A stretch of 64,000 nucleotides of DNA, from contig LR990043.1 in the NCBI GenBank assembly GCA_905147135.1, positions 21,949,584 through 22,013,583 on the forward strand. Reading direction: 5' to 3'. The stretch comes from Blastobasis lacticolella (Eukaryota; Arthropoda; Insecta; Lepidoptera; Blastobasidae). A program made the position numbers and the translations under genes. Below, piece by piece: positions 21,781 to 32,892 of the stretch (positions are counted from its first letter, which is position 1; each line of letters starts with the position of its first letter). A model generated the notes under the pieces. That model saw nothing but the letters and a program-made list of their open reading frames with translations, ran no database searches and was not told the origin of the DNA.

Positions 21781-22344
21781 TTGTGACCGCCTTATAATAT
21801 CGAAATACATTAAATGGTATGGCATCGCAAAATGACAAAAATATCTGTCTTTCAATCGCTGCTGCGACTCTTGTAGTCTGCTGAATCCTTAATGGTTCGT
21901 CGCAATATGAATTAATATATATTTCTGACGTAAAGCAACTATTGCTGATGTATCTTATAGCTGAGGTTTCAAGGACTGAAGTAAAATAGTTTAAAATATT
22001 ACCAGATTGTCTAAATTAAACTCAATTGAATTGTACAGAGTATCGTTATAAAAGACAGAAATAAATCAAATAATATTATTACTAAAGTTTTTTATTTGTA
22101 AATAATGTGTTATAATTTAGTTTTTTTCTCTTAATCAATAAATAAAATAAAAATACTTATTTTCTGACGAAATAAGTCCAGGTAGGCTGTTGTAACATAG
22201 TTAAATTAAGTAGTGATTATGCAACATGCTATACTTGCAACTTTACATATGTAAAGTAGCTTATTTTGAAAAAGTAATAGAGTTTAAATATTTAAGACTG
22301 TGTTGTGACTTCGTGATGAAACTGCATTATAGATAACGAGTAAT
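21781..22344. other. unassigned AT-rich DNA
   Basis: No exon or repeat was recognised. Confidence 0.4.
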
Positions 22345-22412
22345 GAATATTTGAGTAATTCGAAATCGGTTGCAATTTAATATATATTTTAAAATAAAGT
22401 GGAACTCGCTTT
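22345..22412 (+). repeat. fragment related to the 42344-42551 MITE
   Basis: GAGTAATTCGAAATCGGTTGCAATTTAA and AGTGGAACTCG parallel the right arm of the element at 42344-42551. Confidence 0.5.
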
Positions 22413-23221
22413 TTAAGTTTAATAACGTTTCTTTTTTTAATGCATACCTTATTTATTATAGGACTATATGGGAAGCCTATTATTATACATAAATTGAACC
22501 CCTTGCAAATGTTTCACTCTGCCTATACACTTACAAGAGAGAGTCACGTCACGTAGGTATATATATTCCATCCAAGACCACCCCGCCGTGTCTTTAAAAA
22601 TTTAACATCCTATTTGAATCTCCAATCCTTCAGTTGCAGGTCGAATAACGCTCGGCGAGGCTGTGACATTAGCGCAGTGATGGAGCTCTCGCACGTGACG
22701 TGACGGGTACAGACTCAAGTGTTGAGCGGTGGTACTAATGCTAGTGCACGTAGATACGGTTACGGAGTACAGGTACGAGTTACGGATACGGTTCATAAGT
22801 GTATGACAACCTAAAACTTCATGTTCCGGCACTGCTGTTAAAAGGTTTTTAGAGCAAGAGCAAGTACTTCTAAAGTAGAAAACATTGTAAAATAAAAATA
22901 ATATCAAAATCGTTTGCAGTTATTTTATTATTACATTTTAATCATGTGCAATAAAGAATATAATAATAATAATAGATTATAAAAAGTATTTTAATTTATT
23001 AGACAAAGTATGGAAATTCATTACAACGACAAGAATAAGATATTGATGCTTAAGGCAAGTGCCTAGCCAGTTCCATTTGTTTGACAATGTACCTAATATC
23101 CCGTATGTGGCAGTAGCTACAAAAGTTGTGTTTCTAAAAGTGAGCATGCATTTATGAACGCGACTGGACATAAATAACGGTATGCTTCTTTTCCGTAAAG
23201 ATAGAGCTCATATACACAAAA
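22413..23221. other. unassigned DNA
   Basis: A 101-codon minus-strand frame (22602-22907) covers a moderately GC-rich block but shows no known motif. Confidence 0.35.
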
Positions 23222-23424
23222 AGCGTCGGTGAGCTAATAATTAAGGGGTTCGATTGTGCCCCGGCGTACCAGGTTCGAACCCGGTAAGATTATTTGTACA
23301 ATGACTCTTTCCTGAGTTATGTACATGAGTTGAACACTAACCTATGCGCTTTGAGTGAAAACATCGTGATGAAACCCGCACATTCAAGCGGTTGAATGTG
23401 TAACCACGATCGAATCTGGTTGTC
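23222..23424 (+). mobile_element. SINE B, 5' part
   Basis: It starts with the tRNA-like head AGCGTCGGTGAGC..AGGTTCGAACCC and continues through CTGAGTTATGTACAT, AAACATCGTGATGAAACC and GTGTAACCACGATCGAATC. It is truncated before the CTGCCATCTGACC block. Confidence 0.8.
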
Positions 23425-24224
23425 TTGATATTTTAAACTATAAGCTGGATTAGATTTATGTATTAAAGGCTTCAAGTTCACACTCGTAACCTTGAAACTT
23501 AACCTTGACCCGACAGCAACCTCGCCTGGGTTGAAGGTCGTGAGTCCCTGCCCACACGGCTTAAATATGTACGTATCGACTATTGACTAAATACTAATAT
23601 TATATTTTTCAATGGGTAAATTTACAAGGATGGTTTAACTGTCATTGACCAAATACAAGGCTGGCGTTTGTCGAAATTTAATTTAGTTTTTGTCGTCAAT
23701 TCAACTCAAGGCAAACGAGCCCGAACACGAGAGATTCATCATATTATATAGTTTAGGAGTTCTTATAGCCTGTTCCGTAAGATCAGCTCAATGGTATCGA
23801 TAACATTGCTTTGTCACCGAACTGACATAATTATGCTCAATCGGAAACCGGCACTTTAACTTGTTAAATTAAATTGGGAATCGACAGCTCCTGCTCTAAC
23901 AGATTGCTGCTCTGACTGACAGACCGACTGAATAAATGACCGACCGAATGAACGATCAATACATTACAAGGAGAAACTTAAAAAATCTTGTAAAATACTC
24001 TCGCGTACCAACATCGCTACCATCTCAACACTTGCGTCGTTGCCTCATATTTTTGGGAGGATCCGTGTTGTTTTCATTCCAACTGTAGGGCGTCTCATCG
24101 CGTATTCGGGTTGGGTCGTCGCCCGCTAGTTGCTGTGGCCCTTTGTCAATTTGCCGCATTCGCCCCTTCGAGCTAACCTTGGTCCAGCGCCTGTAGCAGG
24201 ACGGGCTTGTCGCGCCCGTGATGG
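23425..24224. other. unassigned DNA
   Basis: No exon or repeat was recognised. Confidence 0.4.
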
Positions 24225-24345
24225 CGGGAAAACTATTTTTTTATCGAATACGGCAGATAAAGGCATGCGAGCCACCTGGTGGAAAGTGGTCACCGCCGCT
24301 TATGGACATGAGCAATACCAGGGGAGCTACCGGGTTTCGTGTGGT
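24225..24345 (-). mobile_element. family D LINE-like 3' end
   Basis: In reverse it reads ACCAGGTGGCTCGCATGCC and TATCTGCCGTATTCGATAAAA, with the GGTATTGC..GTCCATAAGC block upstream, the ordered 3' end of family D. Confidence 0.7.
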
Positions 24346-24394
24346 ACTCTACTCTCTCTCTTCCAATTTGCGTTGAAGTAAAGGTGCTGGCATA

Positions 24395-24716
24395 TTAGAG
24401 TGATGTGATGTGATGTTATACGACATTACATTAGAGCCACACAGAACTTTCGCCACGTGATACATTGTGATGTAAGTGCCGCGATATAAACGTGTATACG
24501 GGCCTGTCTGTGTATTCGTTTGCGGGCCGATGCGTCAGATCGCGTCATTGCAAGCCACACACGCGCTCTTACGCACACGCCGTGGGATTTGGTCGCATCA
24601 GTGACGTCACGTAAAACAAGTGCGTTGCTAAATTGCAAAATTTCATAAATTTACTATGAGAGCTGATGTCCTATGTATCACGTACGTCACATCACATCAC
24701 TCTAATGTGGCGCTAC
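24395..24716. mobile_element. MITE, ~322 bp, with GATGTGATGTGA inverted ends
   Basis: Left TTAGAGTGATGTGATGTGAT and right (read inward) ATTAGAGTGATGTGATGTGA are inverted copies. The interior is non-coding and CpG-rich, with CACGTGA and TGACGTCAC sites. The exact target duplication is unclear because the ends are themselves partly palindromic. Confidence 0.7.
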
Positions 24717-25256
24717 CTCAAGAGAGATACAATTTTATATCTTGTGCGAAAGCCCGTCATGCTACCCAGTTAGGGAATGCGTTGCCCGCGGGTGCGTGGA
24801 CAGGATAATCGGAAACGAACAGTATGAAGTAATTGGACGTTGTATTATTTTTGCAATATAGTAATGCTGTGTCGTGTACCTATATTTGACAATGGGAGAT
24901 TTTCCGAGAATCGAATAAAGAGAAAAATTAGTTCAAACCGCCAAATAGATAGACTATATTTTATAATTGTAACAGATGGCGCTGATTAGAAACGATTCTC
25001 AAAAATGAATCAAAACGAGACCGTTAGTTATATAAAAATGTAGCCATTTTGCGCTTTCTTCTCAGACAATATACTAAAACTAAGTACATTTTCACGAAAT
25101 ACCTTTCCGAGTAACTTTGTTTACGAAATTAAATACTTAAGAATTATGTCTAAGCAGCGCCATCTAGTAAGGCACGCCGAATTACATTCTTTACTATTTA
25201 AAATAGCTGTCTGAAAATCCGCCATTTCAATTTTAGGTTTTAGGAGTTAGGAGTAG
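24717..25256. other. unassigned DNA
   Basis: Two GGCGC and GCGCCATCTAG motifs (24974, 25156) recall SINE A or RTE 5' sequences but no full repeat is present. Confidence 0.35.
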
Positions 25257-25325
25257 CAGGAAGCCGGACCCTGGACCCTCGGGTACCGCACGGGGGCGCA
25301 ACCTGATGATGACGATGATGATGAC
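25257..25325 (+). mobile_element. SINE B-type 3' end fragment
   Basis: GCCGGACCCTGGACCCTCGG, a CACGGGGGCGCAAC block and a (GAT/GAC)n tail match the end of SINE B with several changes. Confidence 0.6.
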
Positions 25326-25918
25326 CAATTTAGGTTTTCTCTTAGGATCATGAGCCTAGTTGAACAGTCTTGGAAGCCGATGGGCATACCTTGATGTAGT
25401 AGTGTAGTTTTACACTACCTTGAAATAGGATGTTACATGCAACGTTGGGGTTTTTGACATCAGAGATTTTTATCGTTCTGTACTCAAATGGTGGCCCTAT
25501 TACGAAAGCTGTCTATCTGTCTATCCTATGAACCATAAAAGGATGACACTTGATATATTCACAAACAATGTGTGGGAGGAGTTTTTTATGCATACGGCAA
25601 ATATTAAAGGTATACATACATATATCGTGCTTTTGTACGTGATTATTTTAGGTCAAACAAGCCTTTAATGTTCGTTATGGCAGACAATTGTCAAATCAAA
25701 CGTCTATTTGATAGAGAACGGTACTAAAATCTGAAGGAGTTCTGTAGGTAAACATTCTACAAATCCGGTCGTATCTCGGAAACCGACTTAGAAACAGTGG
25801 TTGCACCCAAAGGGACTTTTAATCAGGGCATCTAACATATCAAAATTCAAAATTAACTGAAACCACATTTTTCTAAGAACTTTTCCAGGGTCCTTTAAAC
25901 ATTTGCGAATGGAATTGT
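25326..25918. other. unassigned DNA
   Basis: 25440-25850 contains phrases such as ATCGTTCTGTACTC and CGTATCTCGGAAACCGAC that look like dispersed-repeat debris. No gene was recognised. Confidence 0.35.
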
Positions 25919-26166
25919 TATAAATAAATAAATATGCTTCGACAATTCACACATTGCCGTATAGCTAAAAAGTAAGCAAAGCTGGTGTTATGGGTGCTGA
26001 ATAACTGATAAACTACTTATATATACTTTTACATACATACTTATTATACAAATAACACCCAGCCCCGTAACAGAAATTAAAATTAATAATTTAAATATCT
26101 GCTCGGCCGGGAACCTGGGACCTCTTGCGTGTCTAGTCTAGTCTAATGTTAACCACTGAACCACTA
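25919..26166 (-). mobile_element. SINE A copy
   Basis: The (TAAA)n tail is at the left, body CTGATAAACTACTTATAT and CACCCAGCCCCGTAACAG, and tRNA-like head at the right (CCGGGAACCTGGGACCTCTTGC, AACCACTGAACCACT). The B-box region is diverged. Confidence 0.75.
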
Positions 26167-26329
26167 ATTAAATAACTCTTGTATTAGGAAACAAGGTGAA
26201 GTTATTGGTAAATCGATCTCATGACCCATATACCACTAAACTGTAATTGCCATCGAAATCGATAGAGCAATTTCTAGGAAACCTATTAAATATGAGTACT
26301 AAAGTTATTTTCAGTTTATTGTACTGTTT
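26167..26329. other. unassigned DNA
   Basis: No repeat was recognised. Confidence 0.4.
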
Positions 26330-26465
26330 GAAATTGTTTACAGTTGTAATTTTATGTGTTTGTTTCGTGTTACGTAACTTATGTACAAATGTACATTGCT
26401 GTAAGACTGTGAAATAAATAAATAATTTCTATTTCAGTTTATTTATTTATTTATTTTACAGTTTA
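26330..26465. mobile_element. two convergent LINE-like 3' ends
   Basis: A plus-strand terminus (TAAGACTGTGAAATAAATAA) meets a minus-strand terminus (complement of CTGTAAAATAAATAAATAAA) around 26420-26455. Both have the AATAAA-plus-TAAA-tail form. Confidence 0.5.
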
Positions 26466-27237
26466 TTGAGCACAATAAATAGTTTAAAAAATTGACATAC
26501 AGATAATGTCACAACAGGTACAGTTTATTTTTAAAGAAATATCTTCCAGCCGATCAAAGGAAGAGAAATTAAATTAATGGAAATTTAATGTATGATTTTA
26601 AGTAAAAAGATAATCGACACCATAGGTTACTGGAGAGCTGGCTCGGTCCTCGGACAGAGGATAAGCATTGCTATCCAACGAGACAACGCGGTTAGCATTC
26701 TGGGTACCATTCCGCGGTACAACGGTGTAGATGAATATTTTAATTTATAATATTTTAGTACTAGTGTTTATTTTTTATATATTATTGTAAATAATTATTC
26801 TGTAACTAAACAAAATAATATATGAATTGTTCATTGTTGTTGTGTACAATAAATAGTAAACTAACTTAATGCTACACTATATAATACACATCAAAGACAC
26901 CACCAGCAACACCTCTCCCGTAAAACTCCCAACTAGATCACCGGCTCAAACTCCTAACCGAGTTCTATTATCGGAACCACCTACTCCTCCCATTTGTTAC
27001 GTGTGACCTAGAAATGTGAGTTGCCACCTCAGTTATGGTAATGGCTGAGCTTGGGTCGCAGCTTTGACCCGACACCTGTAATCCTATACTTCGCACGTCC
27101 TCACTGCGTGTATCCGTTCGATGTAGGCACGTGATTCTTGGTACCATTCGGTTCAACGATCAAAACTGGCTGGAAGCGCTAATTTCTGGTGTAGTGAACT
27201 ATAATTATGATGTATGCCTGTTCCCCGTAGACATATA
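26466..27237. other. unassigned DNA
   Basis: No exon was recognised. 26640-26720 is a short GC-rich stretch of unknown nature. Confidence 0.4.
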
Positions 27238-27488
27238 GAGCTCGTCTAGTCTAAAATGACGCGCCCCACTACTTAGTTAGTTGATTTCGATGTGTAAGTG
27301 CAAATATTGATAACGACACTTCATCTGTGTGGGAGCCAATGAACGACGCGTGCTGCTACGTTTGAATTTTACCGGCAACTGAATGACCAATTACAACGGC
27401 ATTTGTATATGTATTGCGTCCATATTTTAAAATTGCTTGTGTGCTTTAATGCCATAGTGGGGCGCGTCATTTTATATTAGACGAGCTC
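27238..27488. mobile_element. MITE, 251 bp, TA-flanked, 34-bp inverted ends
   Basis: The ends start GAGCTCGTCTAGTCTAAAAT (left) and GAGCTCGTCTAATATAAAAT (right, read inward) and both continue GACGCGCCCCACTA, giving 32 of 34 identical positions. TA flanks both sides (27236-27237 and 27489-27490), a Tc1/mariner-type target. The interior is non-coding. Confidence 0.88.
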
Positions 27489-27529
27489 TACCACATTGTT
27501 ACACTTGTTCCGTTGTAGTTAAAACCAGA

Positions 27530-27600
27530 CCTCTCTCACCTTTTCCACATTCATCAACCTTTTAACACATGCTAGTGGGGTTAGGGTATTCTTGATCTGG
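27530..27600 (+). repeat. family C fragment
   Basis: CCTTTTCCACATTCATCAACC matches the corresponding block at 16790-16812. Confidence 0.5.
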
Positions 27601-27779
27601 GCTTTCTCTAAAATATCTCTCATTTGGTCATAAAAAAGTACATCAGATCAAATCGTCATCCTAGCGGTCAGTCTAGGCCCACAACAGGGGCTGCTTTTGA
27701 CTCATCCTCCTATACTTGTCGCGGTGACAGTGCGAGCGCGACGATAACGCGTTTCCTGTCCGGTTTGCAAGCGGTGACG

Positions 27780-27820
27780 TATAAAGGTACACTCCTTTGA
27801 TACCGAAAAATTCGAGTCAG
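27780..27820 (+). promoter_or_regulatory. candidate TATA plus initiator core promoter
   Basis: TATAAAG at 27780-27786 is followed by an arthropod-like initiator TCAG at 27817-27820. The spacing from TATA to the initiator A is 39 bp, longer than the usual ~30, which weakens the call. Upstream sequence is CpG-rich. The downstream 5'-leader-like stretch is A/C-rich. Confidence 0.3.
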
Positions 27821-27874
27821 ACATAGTTACAGACAAATATTACAGAAACAACTTTCAACTCGCTCGCAGCTAAA

Positions 27875-28024
27875 ATGTGCACATTTGATATGTGTGATAA
27901 GAGAATGAATGTATTATTTTCTCCACCTGTACGGACGCTGTACAAACATATTAATTTTAACCCTCGGAACCCCTTGACAGTTCCGTATCAGTACACGACA
28001 GGACCCCGTGTTTACATCTGTTAG
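27875..28024 (+). other. small ORF, 49 codons, unknown
   Basis: The first ATG after the candidate promoter (context CTAAAATGT, acceptable for insects) opens 49 codons starting MCTFDMCDKRMN and ending GPRVYIC, then TAG. I recognise no family. It could be an uORF, a micropeptide or chance. Confidence 0.2.
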
Positions 28025-28135
28025 CTGCTCATTTTTTCCCGTCACCAGCGCGCCGACAAGCGATACAATCTCACGGTTAGTTCTGAGTTTTGTAAACAAC
28101 TTGCCAACTTTCCAGAGGGGCGATATTTTATTGAA

Positions 28136-28399
28136 ATGCTCCGTCGCTTGTGTTTGTTTGCTTTGAAATGTGCTGTGTTATTGTTTGTGTCGGTGTTCAG
28201 TTTGGAAGGTCAGCCCTCGAGTTGGCTGAGTCAATTTGTTTGTATTGAGTTACGAGAAAAACTCTCGATAAGCAAGAATGAAGCGCACGGCTGCTTTCGG
28301 CATTCTCCGACGCGCACACAGCATTGCATTTTTAATGCATACAAATCAATTACTATTCCTTTTTTCTGCGGTAAACGTGACGTACGCATCCTAACTTAA
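28136..28399 (+). other. small ORF with signal-peptide-like start, unknown
   Basis: 87 codons from ATG at 28136. The first ~26 residues have a basic start and a hydrophobic run (LFALKCAVLLFVSVFSL), as in a secretory signal, followed by a non-repetitive tail with four Cys. GGAAG|GTCAGC at 28206-28212 could be a weak donor, so it may be a first exon. No family is recognised and no Kozak strength supports it. Confidence 0.22.
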
Positions 28400-28545
28400 G
28401 GATTATTTACATGTTATCTTGTGTCATCCCAATGTTTGATGCGTTGACAGCTGTGGTGTACACCAGCGAGCGCAAAGGTCAGCGTCATAGATGTTGTACA
28501 TTATACAAAACAAATGACGGTGTGCTGGATGTAGCGTTTACCGTG
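28400..28545. other. unassigned DNA
   Basis: No feature was recognised. Confidence 0.4.
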
Positions 28546-28555
28546 CGTGATGTAC

Positions 28556-28808
28556 CACCGCCACCGTCACAGCCCATAACAGTCCACTGCAGGACTTCGG
28601 GCCTCTCCCACGAAAGGGGAGGTCAGTGCCATAATCTCCACGCTCGGCAGGCGGGTTGGAGATCGCAGTGCAGTTGATGTAAATCTACCCAGAAAGATGC
28701 TGCTGCCCATCTTTCAGATTTGTCCCTTAGTCGCCTCTTACGACACCCACGGGAAGAGATGGGGTGGTGCTATTCTTTGAGGTGGCGGCACCACACATGT
28801 ATGCCACA
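28556..28808 (-). mobile_element. SINE G, full length (253 bp) with 10-bp target duplication
   Basis: On the minus strand it reads GTGTGGTGCC..AGAATAGCACCACCCC, CGTGGGTGTCGTAAGAGGCG, ATGGGCAGCAGC, ATCTCCAACCCGCCTGCC and GTCCTGCAGTGGACTG. CGTGATGTAC flanks both sides exactly (28546-28555 and 28809-28818). Its length equals the copy at 52628-52880, so the borders are real. The GCAGTGGACTG end resembles the VQQWT codons at the end of RTE ORF2. No tRNA-like head is visible. Confidence 0.88.
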
Positions 28809-28818
28809 CGTGATGTAC

Positions 28819-30090
28819 GCTCAATACAAAACCTCCATGAGTGCGCACACCGCGATGCGTCCTCCGTTGTGGTGGGCGCGTCGCAAACGTTGAAAACAGC
28901 CTTAACCGAAGCAGAACTTTTGGCAAGTTTTAATTTGGCATATAGAATGGGGACGCCACGCAAATGAAGTCACGCCGCCACCACAAGTTCTATAATAATT
29001 ATTGATTGGTAGAGGTAGATGTTATCAGATGGGCCTGTCTGTTTATTTGTCACTGTATAAAATAAAATATAAAATAACTAGGTAATGGATACACCGTGTA
29101 GTACGATAGCAACACAGGTGTTATATTCGGGAGGCAGCATTTTATCGATACAGTAATTTGTCTGTCAGTGAGAACGTTTCATGTTTTTTCATTTATAAGC
29201 TTCGCCCTTATATCTGTAATTTGTTATCACGCGTGAAGACAGAAGAAATGAAGATGGAGATATCAAGATGTTCGATGATGTGGAAAGAAAATAATTATTT
29301 TAATGGTATATATAGGTACTACACGAAAAATACACGATACTAAAATATTTTCCAAGCCGCCTACATTACCACATTGTACTTTAAGAACAATTCTATCATT
29401 CCTCAAAATACCGGCAAACATTTCTGTTACACGTCCAATTTGCTTCGCGGTGCGCCATCCATAACTGTCACCAATTCACACAAATGTGTATTATTATTTA
29501 TGTAGACGCGTCACGCCATTGTCTATACACGGTTTGTTCATACGAGACTCGATACCGAGTGAATAGGTGCCGATAAGGCGAACGTTGGACGCTTTTACAG
29601 GTTTTTCCGAGCTTAGTGTTCGAAAAACTGCTAGAATCAACGTCATCACCGACAGTTACGCGTTTCACGCAAGTGTATATATATGTCGTCGCGTGAAGGA
29701 AAGGGTGTATCAGGATCATTGTCATCAGGGTGGTGATATCAGTATAAGATCGTCCAGATAAATTAAAGAAAAGTTTCACATTTACTCCACTGTATTTAAT
29801 CCAATTCATTTTTGCACATCACTTATAATTTCACTTGAAATCAGAGCAGTATCACAATGTAGACAGTTGAGGTGATTAACTTTCTTATTTCAAAAGTGAT
29901 TTTAAAATTACTTTATTTTCAAACGTAAATAACACTTTCTTTAAACGAAATGTGGAGACAGTTTCAAGACGCGTCACTCCTCGGCGGCGGTCGCGCCAAG
30001 AATGGCCGCCACTCCGTCCGAGTCGTGCCGTCGAGACTCTGTCAGCACGCCCCACCAGAGGGCGCACTCCCACTTACGTTTTCTTCGTCA
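28819..30090. other. unassigned DNA
   Basis: No exon was recognised. 29930-30070 is GC-rich and CpG-rich. The small frames at 29498-29809 overlap on both strands and look like chance. Confidence 0.4.
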
Positions 30091-30156
30091 TGAGTCCGTA
30101 CTATTGACCACATGAGTCCGTACTATTGACCACATGATTCCATACTACTAACCGCA
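30091..30156. repeat. 22-bp tandem repeat, 3 copies
   Basis: TGAGTCCGTACTATTGACCA units start at 30091, 30113 and 30135; the third is diverged. Confidence 0.9.
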
Positions 30157-30167
30157 TCCGTCATATA

Positions 30168-30309
30168 CATATCGGCGCGTGTGGGCCATACCTACTAAAG
30201 TGCGCTCTCAAAGCAGGGAATCATCGTCGTCATCAGCTACGCCACGCGTTTGCATTCATCGGCGCATGTAGGCTTTACCCTATTAAAGTGCGCTCGCAAA
30301 GCAGGAAAT
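30168..30309. repeat. ~90-bp direct duplication
   Basis: ATCGGCGCGTGTGGGCC..AAAGTGCGCTCTCAAAGCAG at 30168-30218 recurs at 30258-30305 with about ten differences. Confidence 0.8.
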
Positions 30310-30536
30310 TTGCATACTGACCTGTCTCTGCGTTATGCATTATATTAAAGCGAGAGCAACAGATAAAATTAGTATAAGATCTATGTACAAATTACTTCCT
30401 GCTTTACGCCCCTTACATTGCATTTCAGAGTCTTTCCGCCTCATGGGCTATAGTCCATAGTATGACATTCCCATAATTTAATGAGAAAGGAAAATAAAAC
30501 ATTGTAGAAAGAACTAATGTTGACATATAAATTTCT
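30310..30536. other. unassigned DNA
   Basis: No feature was recognised. Confidence 0.4.
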
Positions 30537-30546
30537 AATTTATGAA

Positions 30547-30910
30547 ATCATCTTGCCGTTAATCATCTTGGCGTTAATGTCCCGGTTGTGCTCTCGCGCA
30601 CGAGACCATGATTCAGGATTTGGCAGGTCAGGCAATTACAGTGGAATGACTGCCATCTGACCTCCATGACCCTGCTACCAGGGGAACCTGACCAGATTGG
30701 ATCATGGTTACACATCCAGTCGCCTGAATGTGCACGTTTTATCACGATGTTTTCCCTCACTGTAAGAGCATCGGTTAGTATTCAACTAATGTACATAACT
30801 CAGAAAACAGTCATTGGTACATGGCCGGAGCGGGATTCGAACCCGGGACCTCTGGCTTACGAGTCGGATACTCTAACTGCTCGGCCATCGACGCTCTTAT
30901 TAATAATAAT
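30547..30910 (-). mobile_element. SINE B, reference copy with 10-bp target duplication
   Basis: This is the best-preserved copy. From its 5' end (right side) it has a tRNA-like head with A-box TGGCCGAGCAGTTAGAG and B-box GGGTTCGAATCCC (near 30833-30845). These are followed by the family body and the terminus GAGCACAACCGGGACATTAA, CGCCAAGATGA. AATTTATGAA flanks both sides (30537-30546 and 30911-30920). Head and body place it as a tRNA-derived, Pol III-driven SINE mobilised by a LINE. Confidence 0.92.
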
Positions 30911-30949
30911 AATTTATGAAGTAAATCAATCAAATAAAAAAACGCACCT

Positions 30950-31045
30950 ATTATAAGGCCTATTTCGGTGACTTTAGTTCTACTACTAATATTAAAACCA
31001 CGGTTATGATTATTTTTACCTCGACACTTCGAAGCGTTGTTGACA
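30950..31045 (-). repeat. decayed dispersed repeat
   Basis: The complement resembles 3856-3950 (TCGAAGTGTCGAGGTAAA). It is probably an old repeat; class unknown. Confidence 0.4.
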
Positions 31046-31445
31046 AACCCCATGTGAGTTCTGATTTTTCACTACAGACTCTGAGACTGGTCTCGGAAAA
31101 CCTTGATCAACCTCGCTACGCCAACGGCATGACCCAGGGATTGCGGTGCGCAAGTTACCGACATCCAGTTGCCGGCATCGTCGGCGTGCGGTCTCGAGTA
31201 ACGTTTTAAATAAGTGCTTAATAAATAATATATTTATTCCGTTTTACAAGCAGGTATTAGTAAGATTTTGGAGCCTTGAAAACCGTCGACAGTGTGCCTG
31301 ACTACATTATGTATAAATCTTGCTTGTAATTATACCGACATCGTACTCGTAGTTCGGGTTGTGTAATTTAGTATACAGGATGGTGTCGTTTCGTGTGCGC
31401 CGTATATGTTATATTTGAAGCTCAGAGAGTAGTTTAAACAGACAG
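31046..31445. other. unassigned DNA
   Basis: No exon was recognised. Confidence 0.4.
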
Positions 31446-31565
31446 GCATGTACATACATACTGCATACACACATACACTGTCACGCCCGCATCCCATAGG
31501 GGTAGGCAGAGACTATGGGGTGCCACAAGCTACGATCCTGACACACCTCTTTCGCCTCTTCCAGA
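31446..31565 (+). repeat. family C dispersed repeat
   Basis: CACGCCCGCATCCCATAGGG, GTAGGCAGAGACTATGG and CAAGCTACGATCCTGACACA match the copies at 11690-11900 and 47570-47705. Confidence 0.7.
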
Positions 31566-31649
31566 TGAATGCAAGAGAAGGGAGAGAGGTTAGTCAGGAA
31601 CGTAGCAAGTGTGTGCTTTCTGCCTGTTCGTACGGGAAAAATCATATAT

Positions 31650-31770
31650 AGAAGTGGCGACCGATACCGCTGCTAACTGGATGGATCCTTTCGTACGTTC
31701 AGGCTAATTGGACATTAGTACCACAACGAGCTCGTCACTCGACAGATGTGCTTTTTAATATTTCTGGCGA
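31650..31770 (+). mobile_element. 5S-like SINE, degraded copy
   Basis: Its last ~35 bp (CAACGAGCTCGTCACTCG) match the end of the better copy at 55690-55840, and CTGGATGGATCCTTTCGTAC aligns with that copy's 5S C-box region. The 5S similarity is weak in this copy itself. Confidence 0.45.
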
Positions 31771-31879
31771 TGCAAGGTTGCCCAAGGTCTTTTGCTGAGG
31801 ACCCTAAGACTGGTTGACCAGTCTTGGAAGCTGATTGAAGCCCTATGACGATATGTGAATATTATTTGAACCATAGTAG

Positions 31880-32080
31880 CAATAGACTAATAGACAGAAA
31901 AAGTCAGATAATCCCCGACTAAGTTTGCATAAACTCGTATATTTTCCAAACTACAAAGCCGATTTTAATGAAACAAAGCTATGAACTATCTAGATTAAAC
32001 TGGCTCCATCGGCAAATCGATATATCCGTCCGGGAACTACAACGCTACAGGCAGACATACAAAGCTTCAGATACACATGT
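31880..32080 (-). repeat. family E dispersed repeat
   Basis: The minus strand carries TTCATTAAAATCGGCTTTG, GGCTGACAT-type and CGGACGGATATATCG blocks in family E order. Confidence 0.6.
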
Positions 32081-32892
32081 CACACTTAGAACACCCCACT
32101 TTTTCATTGGGATTAAAAAAGGTGGTAAAATGTTCCAAATTAAACTTTCGATCAAAACTTTGTCTAAATAACTGCAACATGGATTTTTAATAATGGCTGG
32201 CTGGCAAAACTTTGAGTTCGTAACTAAACGATGTATCCAATCTGGATGATAAAAAGCACTTGAACTACTATAAAATGAACAGCTTATGCAAGCCGTCAGG
32301 GAATTCTACTAAAATTATACCATGTTTTTGCAGAACCAACACTCGGTCTAAATCCTATTTACGAGTGTTAAGGGGGCAAATACATTTGTTTTGCTTTCGT
32401 AAGCATCCTGTACACACACTACAGGGTGGTTTAATTATTCAGTAGAGGGTTTTTGTTCGCAGCAACGAAGCTTGGAAGGGTGAATGTAGTAGTGGAGCCG
32501 CGTTAATTCTTAATATCGAGTCAATTACCGACGTATTATTATTAGCGTTGAATGGTTTTAAAATGAATATATCGTTGTCAAATAATATATTATCAGCTTT
32601 CGTCCTTTGATGTGTAGTATGTGATTTAGTGAGGCTTTCCTTTTGAAGTAGCTTATTTGAAAACGAAAAGGCCGAAAACCTTTTCCTTAGAAATGAACAA
32701 AACGACAAGCTTCATAATGAACATGAGAGGGCGTCAGTGTCTTTTCTTTAGTAATTTTCCTATTATCGGCATGTATGTTCCTTTTTACCCCACGTTCGTT
32801 ATTATCTTTAACGAGCTCCATTTTCTTGTCAACTTCTATTGAAAAATACTTCACTAAAGCTTGATTTAATACAGGGTAAAGTAAATAAGGTT
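32081..32892. other. unassigned DNA
   Basis: Small frames at 32439-32914 lie on both strands with no known motif. No gene was recognised. Confidence 0.4.

Noticed and set aside
30091..30309. CRISPR-like array
   Set aside because: Units are adjacent with no spacers and the genome is eukaryotic.
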